Shown: one piece after another, positions 5,768 through 6,884 of the stretch | Layout: the number at the start of each line of letters is the position of its first letter | Position numbering within the stretch: the first letter of the stretch is position 1 | NCBI GenBank assembly: GCA_002352375.1 | Contig: DEIH01000181.1 | Coordinates: forward strand, 1 to 6,884 | Direction of reading: 5' to 3' | DNA: 6,884 nt | Source of the DNA: Spirochaeta sp. UBA2779 | GTDB taxonomy: Bacteria > Spirochaetota > Spirochaetia > DSM-2461 | Notes under the pieces: generated by a model | What the model was told of the DNA's origin: nothing | The model's input: the letters and a program-made list of their open reading frames with translations, nothing else | The model's database searches: none | Position numbers and translations under genes: made by a program

Positions 5768-6124
5768 ATGATAATCAAGAAGATGAACACTGTCGAAAAA
5801 ATTGTAGTCGACGCCGGTGAGAAAACCTGGATACAGGTGCTCCTGAGTTCTGACGAAACCCCGAATTTCGCCATGCGGCGATTTACCATCGAGCCCGGTG
5901 GTTTTATGCCCTACCACACGAATACAGTCGAGCATGAGCAGCTGATCCTTCGCGGTGAGGCCGAGATTATCTGTAAGGGCGAAATTTTTCGTGTGAAGAA
6001 AGATGATGTCACTCTCATCCCCGCAGGTGAACCGCATTCCTACCGCTGTATCGGCGATGAGCCTTTCGAGTTCCTATGCCTCGTTCCCAACCTGGTTGAT
6101 ACAATTGAGATGGTCGAGGATTAA
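5768..6124 (+). CDS. Small single-domain cupin protein (118 residues)
   Basis: This is a cytosolic single-cupin protein, a beta-barrel fold used by small metalloenzymes, isomerases and sugar- or ligand-binding proteins. Motif 1 is GGFMPYHTNTVEHEQLILRG (residues 44-63): His50 and Glu57 fit the usual HxH....E metal pattern, but the second His is Asn52, and His56 sits next to the Glu. Motif 2 is DDVTLIPAGEPHSY (79-92) with His90, matching the usual P.G..H. The start is supported by AGGAG at 5754-5758, nine bases upstream. The length is normal for a lone cupin and the gene is intact, although both flanks are relics. The substrate is not predictable. Metal binding through His50, Glu57, His90 and perhaps His56 is inferred. 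Confidence 0.85.
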   Translation: MIIKKMNTVEKIVVDAGEKTWIQVLLSSDETPNFAMRRFTIEPGGFMPYHTNTVEHEQLILRGEAEIICKGEIFRVKKDDVTLIPAGEPHSYRCIGDEPFEFLCLVPNLVDTIEMVED

Positions 6125-6147
6125 TCAGCAGCTTGAATAAGGCGGAT

Positions 6148-6270
6148 ATGGCGATTTTCGCAGGCCTTGAATATGTACTTGCGGCAGTTTTCATTCTTAT
6201 CCCTGGCGTTGAAAGTGCTTCCAGAAATGCTGACCGGTTGGGTGCTCGATATCTCCCCATTCATCCCTGA
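6148..6270 (+). CDS. Doubtful 40-residue hydrophobic reading frame
   Basis: An ATG at 6148, with AAGG a few bases upstream, opens a 40-codon frame. A hydrophobic stretch (LEYVLAAVFILIPG) is followed by a basic tail, giving one possible membrane span. It starts 24 bases after the cupin stop and could be a small membrane peptide in the same transcript. I do not recognise it, and chance or a gene relic is equally likely. Confidence 0.2.
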   Translation: MAIFAGLEYVLAAVFILIPGVESASRNADRLGARYLPIHP

Positions 6271-6277
6271 GTTTTAA

Positions 6278-6436
6278 TATAATTGTGTGCCAGATCTTAG
6301 AAATGATGATTTTGTACCAGGTTCACCCGGAAATCGCTTAAGCCTTGTCTTGCCACTTACACAAGAAGTTGCCTCATTAAAAAGGTCTCATGATTCTGAA
6401 CAAAAATTACAAAGGCATATTGCAATTATTAGTTGA
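6278..6436 (+). pseudogene. Small partner gene of a nucleotidyltransferase module, 5' end lost or degenerate
   Basis: An open stretch from 6278 (after a TAA at 6275-6277) to TGA at 6434-6436 encodes ...DDFVPGSPGNRLSLVLPLTQ (to 6364), then EVASLKRSHDSEQKLQRH. The pattern VPGSP..R......LT.E..SL.......E..LQRH resembles small proteins I recall as encoded just upstream of minimal-nucleotidyltransferase genes. There is no ATG, though GTG at 6287 could start a 49-residue protein. The frame overlaps the following nucleotidyltransferase frame by 47 bases, an arrangement of co-translated pairs. With the downstream gene broken it is probably decaying too. The family match is from memory. Confidence 0.5.
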
Positions 6437-6600
6437 CGAAAACGTTATGATTCTTTTTGTTGGTGCTTATGCTTTAGCCGCTCTTGCTTATCCTCGGGCT
6501 ACCATGGTTATTGACCTATAGATTATATCTTTTCTGAATTATGCTGAAGCTGTGTTGTGTGTGTAAAAAAGATTCAGTTTCCCAAATTGGTGTATCTTCC
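6390..6600 (+). pseudogene. Broken minimal nucleotidyltransferase (MNT/AbiEii-like)
   Basis: ATG at 6390, with AAAAAGG just upstream, starts a frame MILNKNYKGILQLLVDENV that runs into LFVGAYALAALAYPRATMVI (to 6512), DL, then TAG at 6519-6521. The GAYALA..AYPRAT..ID core is the signature of small nucleotidyltransferase-fold proteins often annotated near AbiEii-type toxins. Reading through the TAG in frame gives IISFLNYAEAVL, a TAA, then KRFSFP. Family members have W..(P/S)..NAE.VL.AL.RFGFP here, so both stops probably replace ordinary codons (TAG for Trp TGG at the first). After about 6600 the similarity ends; the rest of the gene is missing. Intact relatives would transfer a nucleotide to a protein or RNA target, commonly in toxin-antitoxin pairs. 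This copy is dead. Confidence 0.68.
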
Positions 6601-6630
6601 CGATGGCTTCGAGCCATCGCTTCAGTTTTT
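6601..6630 (+). terminator. Hairpin with T-tract (terminator-like)
   Basis: CGATGGCT (6601-6608) and AGCCATCG (6612-6619) form a perfect 8-bp stem with a TCG loop. CTTCAG and five Ts (6626-6630) follow. It looks like an intrinsic terminator on the plus strand at the point where the nucleotidyltransferase similarity ends. Confidence 0.4.
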
Positions 6631-6678
6631 GCCCGTGTACTTAGTGCCGTTGTGTACCGTTTAGTGTCGGGATCCAGA

Positions 6679-6713
6679 ACTGTACGTAGTAATAATTACC
6701 ACGTATGTACAGT
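6679..6713. repeat. Long imperfect inverted repeat
   Basis: ACTGTAC (6679-6685) pairs with GTACAGT (6707-6713). Inside, GTAGTAAT (6686-6693) and ATTACCAC (6695-6702) also pair with one G-T wobble, leaving GTAT unpaired; TACGT/ACGTA is an alternative pairing. It could be a protein-binding site or RNA hairpin. No function is known. Confidence 0.5.
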
Positions 6714-6739
6714 GAATAACCCTGATGACCCAAAAAAAT

Positions 6740-6816
6740 ACCGGCCCATATCGTCCTCCGCGATGAAACATCTCTTTGTTTCATCTCATAGTGGATTCGA
6801 TACAGCGCCGGTTTTT
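6740..6816 (+). terminator. Nested hairpin ending in a T-tract
   Basis: An outer 6-bp stem ACCGGC/GCCGGT (6740-6745 and 6807-6812) encloses a perfect 9-bp stem GATGAAACA/TGTTTCATC (6762-6770 and 6777-6785). The outer stem runs into five Ts (6812-6816). It is terminator-like or part of a structured RNA on the plus strand. Confidence 0.35.
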
Positions 6817-6835
6817 CCGATAGCTAATAGCTACT

Positions 6836-6862
6836 TCCTTACCCAGTAAGGACATACTTTTT
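6836..6862 (+). terminator. Hairpin with T-tract near the window end
   Basis: TCCTTAC (6836-6842) and GTAAGGA (6846-6852) form a perfect 7-bp stem with a CCA loop. After CATAC, five Ts follow (6858-6862). It fits an intrinsic terminator on the plus strand; what it terminates is unclear. Confidence 0.4.
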
Positions 6863-6884
6863 AGCAGGGCTAGGACTCGCCTTA

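Noticed and set aside
6521..6755. A minus-strand frame with GGAGGA before an ATG (about 6751)
   Set aside because: It is closed after 17 codons by a stop; reading through gives no recognisable protein, and it overlaps the plus-strand relic.
6541..6849. A 102-codon frame at the right end as a gene
   Set aside because: It starts inside the nucleotidyltransferase relic in a different frame, has no ribosome binding site, a composition unlike a normal protein, and runs through several hairpins into a terminator-like stem.
6590..6884. A tRNA gene, suggested by GGATTCGATAC and other short stem-loops
   Set aside because: No acceptor stem, anticodon arm or CCA end could be fitted around the T-loop-like bases.
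1..6884. CRISPR array
   Set aside because: There are no regularly spaced short direct repeats; the tandem pair at 31-79 has no spacers and fits an insertion-sequence end.

Overview
This window is a bacterial chromosomal segment with moderate GC in its genes and AT-rich intergenic spacers. It holds six intact genes set among eroded mobile-element and accessory-gene relics. Nothing in it fixes the taxonomy. The gene mix (a short CstA, an ArsA/Get3-like ATPase, IS21- and IS66-type remains, a relic two-component hybrid kinase and a relic nucleotidyltransferase pair) would suit a free-living, probably anaerobic bacterium, for example a spirochaete or a deltaproteobacterium-like lineage. That is inference, not a call.

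Layout. Positions 1-101 look like the right end of an IS21-type element: five C-terminal codons of an IstB-like gene, then two tandem 24-bp terminal repeats. Positions 168-407 look like a decayed IS66-type left end (GTAAGCG) with a broken tnpA-like accessory gene. A roughly 70-bp imperfect repeat follows at 463-532, and its second copy lies at 5201-5270. Between the two copies is the intact core. On the minus strand, cstA (4057-2330) ends in a strong terminator (2309-2281). It is followed by a tight three-gene cluster (2267-599) of a four-helix membrane protein, a 98-residue soluble protein and an ArsA/Get3-like ATPase. On the plus strand, diverging from cstA, is a ketopantoate-reductase family gene (4255-5163).

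Downstream of the second repeat copy, 5322-5640 is a relic of a hybrid histidine kinase: the end of its HATPase domain and pieces of a receiver, with stops, frameshifts and deletions. A possible promoter, a palindrome that covers a ribosome binding site and a 29-codon reading frame then lead into an intact small cupin gene (5768-6124). The right end (6278-6600) is a relic of a two-gene module: a small partner protein overlapping a minimal-nucleotidyltransferase-like gene that is broken by stops. The last 280 bases hold a series of hairpins with T-tracts on the plus strand.

How it fits together. CstA imports pyruvate or peptides. PanE makes pantoate for coenzyme A. The cupin could be any small-molecule-binding or metalloenzyme protein. 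The least understood intact unit is the membrane protein / small protein / ArsA-like ATPase cluster. It has no arsenic-resistance partner and lacks the metal-binding cysteines of ArsA, so it is the best candidate here for an undescribed system.
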